From JBDZVM01 sp040255675 (GTDB lineage Bacteria > Actinomycetota > Actinomycetes > Acidothermales > Acidothermaceae): 64,000 nucleotides of DNA. The first letter of the stretch is position 1. Each line of letters opens with the position of its first letter. The stretch is from NCBI GenBank assembly GCA_040255675.1, contig JBDZVM010000005.1, positions 92,803 to 156,802 on the forward strand, written 5' to 3'. The notes under the pieces are model-generated. The model was not told where the DNA came from. It saw only the letters and a list, made by a program, of their open reading frames with translations, and did not search any database. The position numbers were made by a program, and so were the translations under genes. Below are positions 1-7,965 of the stretch, piece by piece.

Positions 1-1159
1 CGCCGGGCACCACGGCGACCTCGGCTTCGTCGAGTACGAGCGAGGCCAACTCGACCGACGACCCAGCCTGCTTACCGCGAATTTCCTTACCCAGTAGGGA
101 TTTCACCGAGGGAAAGGCATAGAACGCGCCCTCGGGCTCGGGGCACATCACGCCCGGAATCTCGTTCAGCATGCGCACGATGGTTTGTCGCCGCCGGTCG
201 AACGCGGCGCGCATTGTCGCGACCGCCGACAAGTCGCCCGAGACAGCGGCCAAGGCGGCTCGCTGCGCGATGTTGTTGACGTTCGACGACAGGTGCGACT
301 GCAAGTTGGTGGCCGCCTTGACTACGTCAGCCGGACCGATCAGCCAGCCGACTCGCCAGCCGGTCATGGCGTAGGTCTTGGCGACGCCGTTGAGCACCAC
401 GCACGTCTCGGCCAGCTCCGGCACGCGCACCGGCATCGACGAGAACGTCGCCGCGCCGTAGACGAGGTGCTCGTAAATCTCGTCGGTGACCACCCAGACG
501 CCGTGCTCGACCGCCCATCGGCCGATCGCCTCCACCTGCTCGGGCGTGTAGACCGCCCCGGTCGGGTTGGACGGCGAGCAGAACAACAGCACCTTCGTGC
601 GGTCGGTGCGGGCGGCTTCGAGCTGCTCGACGCTGGCCCGAAATCCGCTCGACTCGTCGGTTTCGACGGGCACCGAAACTCCACCGGCAAGTGCGATCGC
701 CTCGGGATATGTGGTCCAGTACGGTGCCGGCAGCAGCACTTCGTCGCCCGGGTCGAGCAGCGTCGCGAACGCCTGATACACCGCTTGCTTGCCGCCGTTG
801 GTCACCAGCACCTGGCTCGCCGCGACGTCGTAGCCGGAGTCGCGCTTGGTCTTCGCCGCGATGGCCTCGCGCAGTTCGGGCAGGCCGGGCGTCGGTGTGT
901 AGCGGTGATTTTTCGGGTCGGACGCCGCCGCGATCGCGGCCCGCACGATCGGCTCTGGAGTCGGGAAGTCAGGCTCGCCCGCGCCGAAACCGATCACCGG
1001 TCGCCCCGCCGCCTTCAATGCTTTCGCCTTCGCGTCGACCGCGAGGGTTGCCGATTCGGCGATCGATCCGACGCGGCGAGAGACACGGGCACGGGAAGCG
1101 CTGTTCAATGCCGCGCTGTTCGATGCCGCGCGGATTGATGTAGGGGCAGGTTGCGTCAT
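1..1159 (-). CDS. Class I/II PLP aminotransferase (aspartate aminotransferase-like), C-terminus cut by window edge
   Basis: Reading the minus strand from ATG at 1159 gives 386 residues before the window ends. The protein shows the fold-type I aminotransferase pattern: an FGAGEPDFPTP segment near the N-terminus, SPSNPTGAVY, TDEIYEHLVY, and the PLP-lysine segment VAKTYAMTGWRVGW. It should transfer amino groups between an amino acid (probably aspartate) and 2-oxoglutarate in the cytosol. An aspC-like gene beside tRNA-Trp/secE is a common actinobacterial arrangement. The first 30 residues are low-complexity (Ala/Ser/Asn) and contain a 15-bp tandem duplication (about 1098-1127), so the true start could be slightly internal. 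The amino acid specificity is not proven. Confidence 0.9.
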   Translation of the reverse strand, partial: MTQPAPTSIRAASNSAALNSASRARVSRRVGSIAESATLAVDAKAKALKAAGRPVIGFGAGEPDFPTPEPIVRAAIAAASDPKNHRYTPTPGLPELREAIAAKTKRDSGYDVAASQVLVTNGGKQAVYQAFATLLDPGDEVLLPAPYWTTYPEAIALAGGVSVPVETDESSGFRASVEQLEAARTDRTKVLLFCSPSNPTGAVYTPEQVEAIGRWAVEHGVWVVTDEIYEHLVYGAATFSSMPVRVPELAETCVVLNGVAKTYAMTGWRVGWLIGPADVVKAATNLQSHLSSNVNNIAQRAALAAVSGDLSAVATMRAAFDRRRQTIVRMLNEIPGVMCPEPEGAFYAFPSVKSLLGKEIRGKQAGSSVELASLVLDEAEVAVVPG

Positions 1160-1257
1160 GGCGTTTATGCTCCCACGCGGCGCCGTTCGGCGGCTCGCGG
1201 GTTTCGGGCCGGACGGCGAGGCGCGGCTCTTCGTCGTCCGACCGTGCATTCGACGGT

Positions 1258-1301
1258 GCGTTCGAGCGGCGTTCGAGCGGCGTTCGAGCGGCGTTCGACC
1301 G
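1258..1301. repeat. 11-bp tandem repeat, 4 copies, upstream of tRNA-Trp promoter
   Basis: Four head-to-tail copies of an 11-bp unit (gcgttcgagcg, the last gcgttcgaccg). A diverged fifth unit (tgtattcgaccg) directly follows and contains the -35 box of the tRNA-Trp promoter. Non-coding, between the divergent aminotransferase and the tRNA gene. Confidence 0.8.
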
Positions 1302-1306
1302 TGTAT

Positions 1307-1335
1307 TCGACCGCCTCACGCGAGCCACGTACACT
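1307..1335 (+). promoter_or_regulatory. Promoter of tRNA-Trp (-secE-nusG)
   Basis: TCGACC (1307-1312), 17-bp spacer, TACACT (1330-1335). This matches the actinobacterial housekeeping pattern (TTGACN, 16-18 bp, TANNNT). It lies 43 bp before the mature tRNA 5' end, and its -35 falls in a diverged tandem-repeat unit. Confidence 0.6.
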
Positions 1336-1378
1336 GGCGAAGCTGACCGGTGTCGCGGCTCCCGCGATCCGACGGCGA

Positions 1379-1452
1379 AGGGCAGTAGCTCAATTGGTTA
1401 GAGTCCCGGTCTCCAAAACCGGCGGTTGGGGGTTCGAGTCCCTCCTGCCCTG
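1379..1452 (+). tRNA. trnW: tRNA-Trp (anticodon CCA)
   Basis: Cloverleaf readable by eye: acceptor AGGGCAG (1379-1385) pairs with CTGCCCT (1445-1451), discriminator G1452. The anticodon stem CCGGT/ACCGG encloses loop CTCCAAA with anticodon CCA at 1413-1415. The T-loop is GGTTCGAGTCC. No CCA is encoded. tRNA-Trp directly before secE-nusG is conserved in actinobacteria. Confidence 0.97.
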
Positions 1453-1557
1453 CCGATGCCAGTGAAGTAGTCCGAACAGCAAGCAACAGCCAGTAGTGCC
1501 AGCCCGATCCGCACGAGAGTCACCGGCCAGGCGCTCTTGAGTACGAGGAAGGTCGAC

Positions 1558-1812
1558 GTGAGCGATACGACCGGCGCGGCCGCCAGGCCAGAGCGCCGTC
1601 CTGCCCGACCGGGCGAGCGTCGTGGCGTTGTGGCGCGGCTCGGCCTGTGGTGGCGGCAGATCGTGGCTGAGCTGCGCAAGGTCATCTGGCCCACACGTAA
1701 GGAGCTGGTCGCCTACACGATCGTCACGGTGGTGTTCTCCGTCGTCGTGATCGGGATCGTGTTCGGTCTCGACTACGGTACGAACTGGGCAGTCCTGAAG
1801 ATCTTCAAGTAG
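1558..1812 (+). CDS. secE: Protein translocase subunit SecE
   Basis: SecE is the small essential subunit of the SecYEG translocon and clamps SecY in the inner membrane. The 84-residue product has a basic, Arg/Pro-rich N-terminus, the conserved amphipathic segment ELRKVIWPTRKELV and a single C-terminal transmembrane helix (YTIVTVVFSVVVIGIVFGL). GTG at 1558 is chosen because GAGGAAGG (1545-1552) sits 5 nt upstream; a longer TTG start at 1537 lacks a ribosome site. It lies between tRNA-Trp and nusG, the usual order. Confidence 0.95.
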   Translation: MSDTTGAAARPERRPARPGERRGVVARLGLWWRQIVAELRKVIWPTRKELVAYTIVTVVFSVVVIGIVFGLDYGTNWAVLKIFK

Positions 1813-1895
1813 TCGCGTTCACGCCCGCCCGACTCGATCGTTCGATCAGCCGCAACCCGATCAGCCGCAAGCCTCGAAGCAGAAAGCGAAAGCCC

Positions 1896-2741
1896 GTGAC
1901 CGAGTCATCCTGGTCCAGCGCACGTTCCAGCGACGCCGCGCAGCAGTCTGCCTCTGCCGACGGCTCTGCTCACGACTCAACCCCAGACTCGACCCACGAC
2001 GATGCGTATTCACAGGCTCGTCGCGCGCTCGGCGTCGACGTCGCCGACTCTGTCAAGGTCATCGAGTCTGACGCCGACACCAGTGCCGACACCGACGTCG
2101 CGGCGTCCGAGGCGCCGTCCGACGATTCGCCCGACGACCTTGCCCGACCGGGCGACGAATCCGCCGAGGCTTTTCGGCAGTCACTGCGCCTCGCGCCCGG
2201 CGATTGGTACGTCGTCCACACCTACGCTGGCTACGAGAACAAGGCGAAGGCCAACCTCGAGACGCGCATCCAGTCGCTCAACATGGAAGATTTCATCTAC
2301 CAGATCGAGGTGCCTCAAGAAGAGGTCTCCGAGATCAAGAACGGCAAGCGGCAAATCGTCAAGCGCAACGTGTTTCCCGGCTACTTGCTCGTCCGCATGG
2401 AGATGACCGACGAGTCGTGGTCCGCCGTGCGCTACACCCCGGCCGTGACCGGCTTCGTCGGCCCGAGCTCGAGCAAGCCGTCGCCACTCACGCTCGACGA
2501 GGTGTTCCGCTTTCTCGCACCGGTCACCAAGGAGCAGAAGGAGGCGGCCGCCGCCGCGGCTCCGAAGATCGTCGACTTCGAGGTCGGCGATTCCGTCACG
2601 GTCACCGACGGCGCGTTCGCCACGCTGCCAGCGACGATCAGCGAGATCAACGCCGACCAGCAAAAGCTCAAGGTGCTGGTGTCGATCTTCGGGCGCGAGA
2701 CTCCCGTGGAGCTCTCGTTCAACCAGGTCTCCAAGATCTAG
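1896..2741 (+). CDS. nusG: Transcription termination/antitermination protein NusG
   Basis: 281 residues. The first ~95 are an acidic Ser/Asp-rich extension typical of actinobacterial NusG. The NGN domain follows (WYVVHTYAGYENKAKANLE), then a C-terminal KOW domain (VGDSVTVTDGAFATLPATI). NusG binds the RNA polymerase clamp and links it to Rho and ribosomal S10. It starts with GTG at 1896 and lies 83 bp after secE, presumably in the same transcript. Confidence 0.96.
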   Translation: MTESSWSSARSSDAAQQSASADGSAHDSTPDSTHDDAYSQARRALGVDVADSVKVIESDADTSADTDVAASEAPSDDSPDDLARPGDESAEAFRQSLRLAPGDWYVVHTYAGYENKAKANLETRIQSLNMEDFIYQIEVPQEEVSEIKNGKRQIVKRNVFPGYLLVRMEMTDESWSAVRYTPAVTGFVGPSSSKPSPLTLDEVFRFLAPVTKEQKEAAAAAAPKIVDFEVGDSVTVTDGAFATLPATISEINADQQKLKVLVSIFGRETPVELSFNQVSKI

Positions 2742-2766
2742 CCGGACGGCGCTACACGACCTCGCG

Positions 2767-2796
2767 TTGTCCTTTCCGAAGGGCGTCCCGTACTCT
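2767..2796 (+). promoter_or_regulatory. Probable promoter of rplK-rplA
   Basis: TTGTCC (2767-2772), 18-bp spacer, TACTCT (2791-2796), a TANNNT -10. It would give a leader of about 90 nt before rplK containing a 17-bp tandem repeat. No transcript data; based on match and position only. Confidence 0.45.
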
Positions 2797-2824
2797 TGGT
2801 TGGCCCATGTTGACGCTCGTGACC

Positions 2825-2875
2825 TGGCCACCGAACTGACCGGGCCACCGAACTGACCGGGCCACCGAGACGACC
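2825..2875. repeat. 17-bp tandem repeat, 3 copies, in rplK leader
   Basis: Units 2825-2841, 2842-2858 and 2859-2875 (gggccaccgaactgacc with 1-2 changes). They lie in the untranslated leader where an L1 autoregulatory site would be expected; no L1-site resemblance was demonstrated. Confidence 0.8.
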
Positions 2876-2894
2876 GAATCCTAGAAGGACCCTC

Positions 2895-3326
2895 ATGCCT
2901 CCGAAGAAAAAGCTCGCGGCGATCATCAAGCTGCAGATCAACGCGGGTGCCGCGACGCCAGCGCCGCCAATCGGTCCCGCGCTCGGTCAGCACGGCGTCA
3001 ACATCATGGAGTTTTGCAAGCAGTACAACGCGGCGACCGAGTCGCAACGCGGCAATGTGATCCCGGTCGAGATTTCGGTTTACGAAGACCGCTCATTCAC
3101 CTTCATCACGAAGACCCCGCCGGCCCCCGAACTGATCAAGAAAGCAGCGGGAGTCGAGAAGGGCTCCGCGGTGCCGCACAAGACCAAGGTGGCTTCGCTC
3201 ACCAAGGCACAGGTCCGCGAGATCGCGCAGACCAAAATGCCCGATCTCAACGCCCGCGACATCGAAGCAGCCGAAAAGATCATCGCTGGTACGGCTCGTT
3301 CGATGGGCATCACGGTCAGCGACTAG
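2895..3326 (+). CDS. rplK: 50S ribosomal protein L11
   Basis: 143 residues, full length. The N-terminal domain carries the conserved proline-rich segment TPAPPIGPALGQHGVN that contacts the GTPase-associated centre, and the C-terminal 23S rRNA-binding domain ends in TARSMGI. L11 forms the base of the L7/L12 stalk and is needed for RelA-type stringent signalling. An AGAAGGA ribosome site precedes ATG 2895. First gene of the rplKA operon. Confidence 0.97.
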   Translation: MPPKKKLAAIIKLQINAGAATPAPPIGPALGQHGVNIMEFCKQYNAATESQRGNVIPVEISVYEDRSFTFITKTPPAPELIKKAAGVEKGSAVPHKTKVASLTKAQVREIAQTKMPDLNARDIEAAEKIIAGTARSMGITVSD

Positions 3327-3397
3327 CCAGCACGACACACGTGGGAGGGCCGGCGCGGCCCGACGTACCACGACCTCCACCACTCTCAGGAGCAGCA

Positions 3398-4105
3398 ATG
3401 AAGCGCAGCAAGGCGTACAACGCCGCGTCGACCAAGGTCGACCGCACCAAGCTTTACGCGCCGCTCGAGGCGGTGCGCCTCGCGCGCGAAACCTCCCTCA
3501 CCAAGAACCCGGGCACCGTCGAGGTGGCGTTGTGCCTCGGTGTCGATCCGCGCAAGGCCGACCAGATGGTGCGCGGCACGGTGAACTTGCCGCACGGCAC
3601 CGGAAAAACCGCGCGGGTGCTGGTCTTCGCGGCCGGCGACCGCGCCGAGGAAGCGAAAGCCGCGGGTGCTGACTACGTCGGATCCGATGACCTGATCGAG
3701 CGGGTCGCCGGCGGCTTCCTCGACTTCGACGCTGCCGTCGCGACGCCCGACTTGATGGGCAAGGTCGGACGACTCGGCCGAGTGCTTGGCCCGCGAGGCC
3801 TGATGCCCAACCCGAAGACCGGCACCGTGACCAACGATGTCGGAAAGGCCGTCTCCGACATCAAGGGCGGGAAGATCGAATTTCGCGTCGACCGCCAGGC
3901 GAACCTGCACTTCATCATCGGCAAAACGTCGTTCGACGACCAGCAGCTCGTCGAGAACTACGCCGCGGCGCTCGATGAGGTTTTGCGTTTGAAGCCGTCG
4001 ACGGCGAAGGGCCGCTACGTCAAGAAGGCCACCATCACGACGACAATGGGCCCCGGCATTCCGGTCGACCCGAACAAGAGTCGCGGTCTGGCCACGGAGG
4101 AGTAA
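3398..4105 (+). CDS. rplA: 50S ribosomal protein L1
   Basis: 235 residues. It begins MKRSKAYNAASTKVDRTKLY and contains the L1 signature around GRLGRVLGPRGLMPNPKTGT. L1 forms the mobile stalk near the E site and, in bacteria studied, represses its own operon by binding the leader. ATG 3398 follows AGGAG at 5-8 nt; longer in-frame readings run into the rplK spacer. It is the last ribosomal gene before the 41-kb accessory block. Confidence 0.97.
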   Translation: MKRSKAYNAASTKVDRTKLYAPLEAVRLARETSLTKNPGTVEVALCLGVDPRKADQMVRGTVNLPHGTGKTARVLVFAAGDRAEEAKAAGADYVGSDDLIERVAGGFLDFDAAVATPDLMGKVGRLGRVLGPRGLMPNPKTGTVTNDVGKAVSDIKGGKIEFRVDRQANLHFIIGKTSFDDQQLVENYAAALDEVLRLKPSTAKGRYVKKATITTTMGPGIPVDPNKSRGLATEE

Positions 4106-4112
4106 GCGAGGG

Positions 4113-4139
4113 CGGCTCCGACCGATGATGGCGGGGCCG
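4113..4139 (+). terminator. Hairpin after rplA, possible terminator
   Basis: CGGCTCCG (4113-4120) pairs with CGGGGCCG (4132-4139), including one G-U pair, across an 11-nt loop, 7 nt after the rplA stop. No T-run; actinobacterial terminators often lack one. Confidence 0.4.
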
Positions 4140-4250
4140 TAAACCAGCGGGCACATGAGCGCGGCACGCCGACGCACACGTGCCTTTATCTTCCGTGTTC
4201 TCTACGTCCGCGATACGCCACCGCGTGGCTCTTGTGTCGTCTGACCTGTC

Positions 4251-4264
4251 AACTGTATCCTGCA
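4251..4264 (-). promoter_or_regulatory. Operator site A, ahead of the Liv-type transporter operon
   Basis: Read on the minus strand the site is TGCAGGATACAGTT, one member of the dyad motif (core CTGRATACAGTW) repeated through the accessory block. It overlaps a possible -10 (TATCCT) and lies 56 bp before the transporter operon. Proposed ligand: the GntR/FCD protein at 14209-14934. Confidence 0.6.
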
Positions 4265-4319
4265 TCGTCGATTCCCATGGAGTTCTCGTCTCGCCGTCTC
4301 GGTACTTGGAGGTGACGTT

Positions 4320-5189
4320 CTGTCCCTCTTCTTGCAGAGCCTGTTCGCGGGTCTCAGCCAAGGTGCCGTATTCACACTGCTGGGCTTGAGTTTGGTGCTG
4401 TGCTATCGCAGCTCTCGCGTCGTCAACCTGGCCCAGGGCGAGACATTTATGGCGACGGGCATGCTCACCGCAAAGCTCGCGGCGGTCGGCGTCCCGCTAG
4501 CGATTGCGGCTCCGGCCGGCATCGCCTTCGCCATCATCTTGTCGATCGCTCTTGCTCTGGCGCTTCAGCGTCGTCTGCACTGGCCGGTGCAGCGGTTGAT
4601 CATTGTGACGGTTGGAGCGGCCCTGTTCGCGGAAGGTCTTGCCGCCGTTGTCATGGGTGCCGACGCGTACAGCTTCGCGCCACTCGTCGGAAAGGGCACG
4701 CTGCGGTTCGCGGGCGCCGCAATCGCGCACGAGGCGTTACTCGTCATTGCCGTGGGCGTTCTGCTGGCGATCATATTGATCGTGTTCTTCCGGCGCACCG
4801 TTATCGGTCACGCGTTGGAAGCGTGCGCGGAGCGACCCGTCACGGCGGCGACCATTGGAATAAACGTCAACGGAATGAGGGTCTTCGCGTTCGGCCTCGC
4901 GGGGTTGCTGAGTGGCGTTGCCGCGATCGTTTTAGTGCCAATGCAGCCGGTCAGTTTCAACGTCGGTCTTTCACTCACGTTGTCGGCATACGTCGCGGCC
5001 GCCGCAGGCAATCTGGTGCATCCCGGCGTGACATGTATCGCTGGTTTCGGAGTAGGCCTTACCGAGGCGTTCTTCGGTGCGTACGTTAACCAGCTGTTGG
5101 CGGAGCCTGTCGTCCTTGGGGTATTGCTCATCGCCGTCGTGGTCTTCCTCTCGCGCCGCGTCCGGTTCGGAGGAGCGGTTCGCGCGTGA
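4320..5189 (+). CDS. livH: Branched-chain-type ABC transporter permease (LivH family)
   Basis: About 289 residues, almost entirely hydrophobic with 8 or so membrane helices and the LivH-type opening (SLFLQSLFAGLSQGAVFTLLG ending NLAQGE). It is one half of the membrane channel of an HAAT-type importer; such systems carry amino acids and also aromatic acids. The best start is the rare CTG at 4320: GGAGGTGA lies 7-8 nt upstream and it restores the family's usual MSLFLQ N-terminus. TTG 4332 is the alternative. The stop overlaps the next gene by 4 bp (GTGA). First gene of the operon that also holds a Rieske oxygenase and LigAB. Confidence 0.88.
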   Translation: MSLFLQSLFAGLSQGAVFTLLGLSLVLCYRSSRVVNLAQGETFMATGMLTAKLAAVGVPLAIAAPAGIAFAIILSIALALALQRRLHWPVQRLIIVTVGAALFAEGLAAVVMGADAYSFAPLVGKGTLRFAGAAIAHEALLVIAVGVLLAIILIVFFRRTVIGHALEACAERPVTAATIGINVNGMRVFAFGLAGLLSGVAAIVLVPMQPVSFNVGLSLTLSAYVAAAAGNLVHPGVTCIAGFGVGLTEAFFGAYVNQLLAEPVVLGVLLIAVVVFLSRRVRFGGAVRA

Positions 5190-7090
5190 ACGGTTCAGTT
5201 ACGTTGCACCGTGGCAGCCGGCGTGCGCGCGTTGCTGCGCAGACGGTGCTGCTGGTGGTCTTCTTGCTGGCGCCTTTCGCCTCGCCCTTGAGCTGGAACT
5301 TGACGGTTGCGGCGAACGCACTTTTGTTCGGGCTGGCCGCGACATCCGTGAACCTTGCGTTGGGGCTTGGCGGCATTCTCAACCTCGGAAGTGCTTTCTT
5401 TCTCGGTGCCGGCGGCTACGGCACTGCTCTTCTCGTGACCCAGTGGGGCTGGCCGTTCGTGCCCGCCGCCGTGATCTCGATTGCGGCCTCTGTTGTCGTC
5501 GCCGTGGTCATCGGGTTTTTGCTTTTGCGAATGCCGCGGTTTTACCTGGCTGTCGCGACATTGGGACTGTCAGTGGCCCTTGAAGGAGTGTTGCTCGCTT
5601 TTCACACTGTGACGGGCGGCGATTCCGGCCTTATTACTGATCGGGACATCCCCGTTGGGGTGTTCACCATTTCTGGTGATCGAGCATGGTACGTGCTGAT
5701 CGTCGTCCTATGTGCTCTCGCCGTCGGGCTGGTGCATCGGGCCACGATCGGACGACGCGGCAGGCTGTTGGCAATGATTCGGGACGACGAGTTGGCCGCG
5801 AGCGTGCTCGGCGTGCACGTCTTGCGGGCCAAGGTGATTGTGTTCGCCGGAAGCGCGGCACTTCTCGCTGTCGCTGGGGCCGTGATGTTTGCTTTTGCGG
5901 GTGTCATTGTTCCGGCGACGGCTGGCGTCGTGCAATCCGTACAACTTCTCGGCATGTCGGTGGTCGGCGGCATTGTCTACGTCTCTGGCGGCCTCGTCGG
6001 CGCAGGCGTCTTGTACTGGCTGCAGGCGATGGTCAGCGGGATTGGCAAATACCAATCCCTGATATACGGCACTGCTTTCGTCCTCGTGGTGTTCTTCATG
6101 CAGCACGGGCTTGCCGGGCTGGGGCACTCGCTGTGGCGTCGCGTGTGGGGTTTGACCGCCAAAGACAACAGCAAGCCGGACGACGCCGCGCCGCGCTCTC
6201 TTGCTGAATCAACGGGTGTCGCCGAACCAGCCGGTGCCGAACAACCGGCTGAGGACGTCGTTTCGACCCTGGCCGGAATCGCCGAGGCGGGTGTTCGTCG
6301 CGCCGAGCCGGACGCGAGCCTTTGGTCGACGTCATCGGCGCCGGCAGCCGGGTTGTTCGCCTCGTCAGTCGTAAAGCGGTTCGGTGGCCTTGTCGCGGTC
6401 TCGGACGTGTCGATCGTCGTGCCGCCCGGCCAGGTCACCGGACTGATCGGTACGAACGGTGCCGGCAAGAGCACGTTCCTCAATCTGGTGTCCGGCGTCG
6501 AGACACCCGACAGCGGGGCGATCTGGCTCGACGGCGAAGACCTCACGAAATGGAGCGCCGCGCAGCGTTCGTCGGCCGGCATCGCCCGCACCTTCCAGAC
6601 GCCACGGCTCGTCAACCACTGCACGGTCATCGAAAACGTCATGATCGGTCTCGACGCGACCGATGGCGCTGTATTCCGGCGACACAACCGCAAACAGGAA
6701 CGCGCCGCGAGAGATCAGGCGATGTCCGCTTTGGAGCGGGTGGGGCTCGCTCAGCACGCGGAAAAGCCCGCGGGCGCGCTCGGGAGCGGGCAGCGAAAGT
6801 TCGTCGAACTCGTCCGTGCTCTCGTGTTGCAACCGAAGGTCTTGCTCATGGACGAGCCGGCGGTAGGGCTGTCCATCGACGAGATCGTTGACATCGCCCG
6901 CTGGATCGACGAGATCGCCAACAGCGGAACAGCCGTGTTGCTCATCGATCACAACATGGACTTCATCTCAGGCCTCACCGACTACGTCTACTCCATGGAC
7001 AGCGGCCAGATCGTCGCGTCGGGCCCCGCCAGCGCGGCCGCCGAGTGGACTCGCAGCTGGCATTCCCTCGTGAAAGAGGGCACCGAATGA
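5186..7090 (+). CDS. Fused LivM permease - LivG ATPase of a Liv-type ABC importer
   Basis: 634 residues. Residues 1-320 are a LivM-like permease with multiple membrane helices. Residues 325-390 are a linker rich in Ala, Pro and Ser. Residues 390-634 are a LivG-like ATPase with Walker A GTNGAGKST (422-430), a signature-like LGSGQRKFVELVRAL and Walker B VLLMDEPAVGL. The fusion places one permease and one ATPase half in a single chain; LivH and LivF supply the rest. The ABC signature is atypical (LGSGQ for LSGGQ), as is common in LivG. GTG 5186 overlaps the livH stop. Confidence 0.9.
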   Translation: MNGSVTLHRGSRRARVAAQTVLLVVFLLAPFASPLSWNLTVAANALLFGLAATSVNLALGLGGILNLGSAFFLGAGGYGTALLVTQWGWPFVPAAVISIAASVVVAVVIGFLLLRMPRFYLAVATLGLSVALEGVLLAFHTVTGGDSGLITDRDIPVGVFTISGDRAWYVLIVVLCALAVGLVHRATIGRRGRLLAMIRDDELAASVLGVHVLRAKVIVFAGSAALLAVAGAVMFAFAGVIVPATAGVVQSVQLLGMSVVGGIVYVSGGLVGAGVLYWLQAMVSGIGKYQSLIYGTAFVLVVFFMQHGLAGLGHSLWRRVWGLTAKDNSKPDDAAPRSLAESTGVAEPAGAEQPAEDVVSTLAGIAEAGVRRAEPDASLWSTSSAPAAGLFASSVVKRFGGLVAVSDVSIVVPPGQVTGLIGTNGAGKSTFLNLVSGVETPDSGAIWLDGEDLTKWSAAQRSSAGIARTFQTPRLVNHCTVIENVMIGLDATDGAVFRRHNRKQERAARDQAMSALERVGLAQHAEKPAGALGSGQRKFVELVRALVLQPKVLLMDEPAVGLSIDEIVDIARWIDEIANSGTAVLLIDHNMDFISGLTDYVYSMDSGQIVASGPASAAAEWTRSWHSLVKEGTE

Positions 7091-7120
7091 TGGGCGCAAC
7101 CTAATGACAGGGGGCACCGA

Positions 7121-7822
7121 ATGACTGTCGCGCGCCGGACGCTCACACAGTCGACAAAACAGCGATCGGCGCTGGAGGTCAGGGCCCTCAGCGCGGGCTA
7201 CGGTCGGATGACGGTGCTGCACGACGTGTCGCTACGACTTGCGCCCGGCGAGTCTTTAGGCATCTTCGGGCCGAACGGAGCCGGTAAAAGCACGCTGCTT
7301 GGCGCCATGGTCGGTTCGGTCGCGGCGTCGCGCGGCGACATTATGCTCGGTGACACATCGATCGCACGCGTGCCGGCGCACCGGCGTGCGGCGATGGGCA
7401 TCGGCCTGGTGCCCGAGGGGCGGCAAATCATTGATTCGCTCAGTGTGCGAGCGAACCTCGAGGTGACCATTTTTTCCAGAGGTCGGCTCCGCCTCGACCG
7501 TGAGCATCGCGCCCGCATCGACGAGATGTTCGACCTGTTTCCGCGATTGCGTGAACGCCAGCGGCACATGGGTGTGCAGCTGTCGGGCGGCGAGCGGCAG
7601 ATGCTTGCGACTGCTCGCGCCTTGATGTCTCGCCCCGCCGTCTTACTGCTCGACGAGCCCAGTCAGGGACTTTCGCCCAGCGCACTGCGCGAACTCGTCG
7701 ATGCGTTGCGAAACCTTCGCGGCGAGCGGTCGATGGTCGTCGTCGAACAGGAACCGACGTTGCTCGAAGCCCTCTCCGACCGGATGATGCGTCTGCGCAT
7801 GGGCCGCCTGGAGCAACGCTAG
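7121..7822 (+). CDS. livF: Liv-type ABC transporter ATP-binding protein (LivF family)
   Basis: 233 residues with Walker A GPNGAGKST, signature LSGGERQMLATARAL and Walker B LLLDEPSQGLSP. This is the second ATPase of the importer encoded by the two preceding genes. The spacer before it contains a short duplication (gggcaccgaatga at 7078-7090 and again at 7112-7124), so a decoy ATG with a similar context lies at 7087; only 7121 is in frame with the domain. The cognate binding protein is probably the lipoprotein at 12201-13421. Confidence 0.92.
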   Translation: MTVARRTLTQSTKQRSALEVRALSAGYGRMTVLHDVSLRLAPGESLGIFGPNGAGKSTLLGAMVGSVAASRGDIMLGDTSIARVPAHRRAAMGIGLVPEGRQIIDSLSVRANLEVTIFSRGRLRLDREHRARIDEMFDLFPRLRERQRHMGVQLSGGERQMLATARALMSRPAVLLLDEPSQGLSPSALRELVDALRNLRGERSMVVVEQEPTLLEALSDRMMRLRMGRLEQR

Positions 7823-7910
7823 CGACGACAAGGGCGGCGTGGTCGCGCGTCCGCCGACGACCTGCCGGCGTCTCGCGGCGTTGCCTGCCGCGAGAGCGCG
7901 CCTAAGGGCG

Positions 7911-7938
7911 TTGACAAGAATACTGAATACAGTAGGCT
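7911..7938 (+). promoter_or_regulatory. Promoter with operator site B in its spacer, ahead of Rieske oxygenase
   Basis: TTGACA (7911-7916) and TAGGCT (7933-7938) are 16 bp apart. Between and overlapping them is the perfect dyad TACTGAATACAGTA (7921-7934), the best copy of the cluster operator. Binding there should block RNA polymerase, so a repressor mode is expected. Confidence 0.7.
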
Positions 7939-7965
7939 GGGCTGCACGACTGAAGAGGGAGCCCG

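Noticed and set aside
185..1138. Plus-strand ORF of 317 codons over the first kilobase
   Set aside because: It is the shadow of the aminotransferase on the minus strand, which has clear PLP-enzyme motifs.
6660..6680. Operator-like CTGTATTC and similar fragments inside coding genes (also near 12036 and 12212)
   Set aside because: They match only the half motif and lie within codons, so chance occurrence is the simpler explanation.
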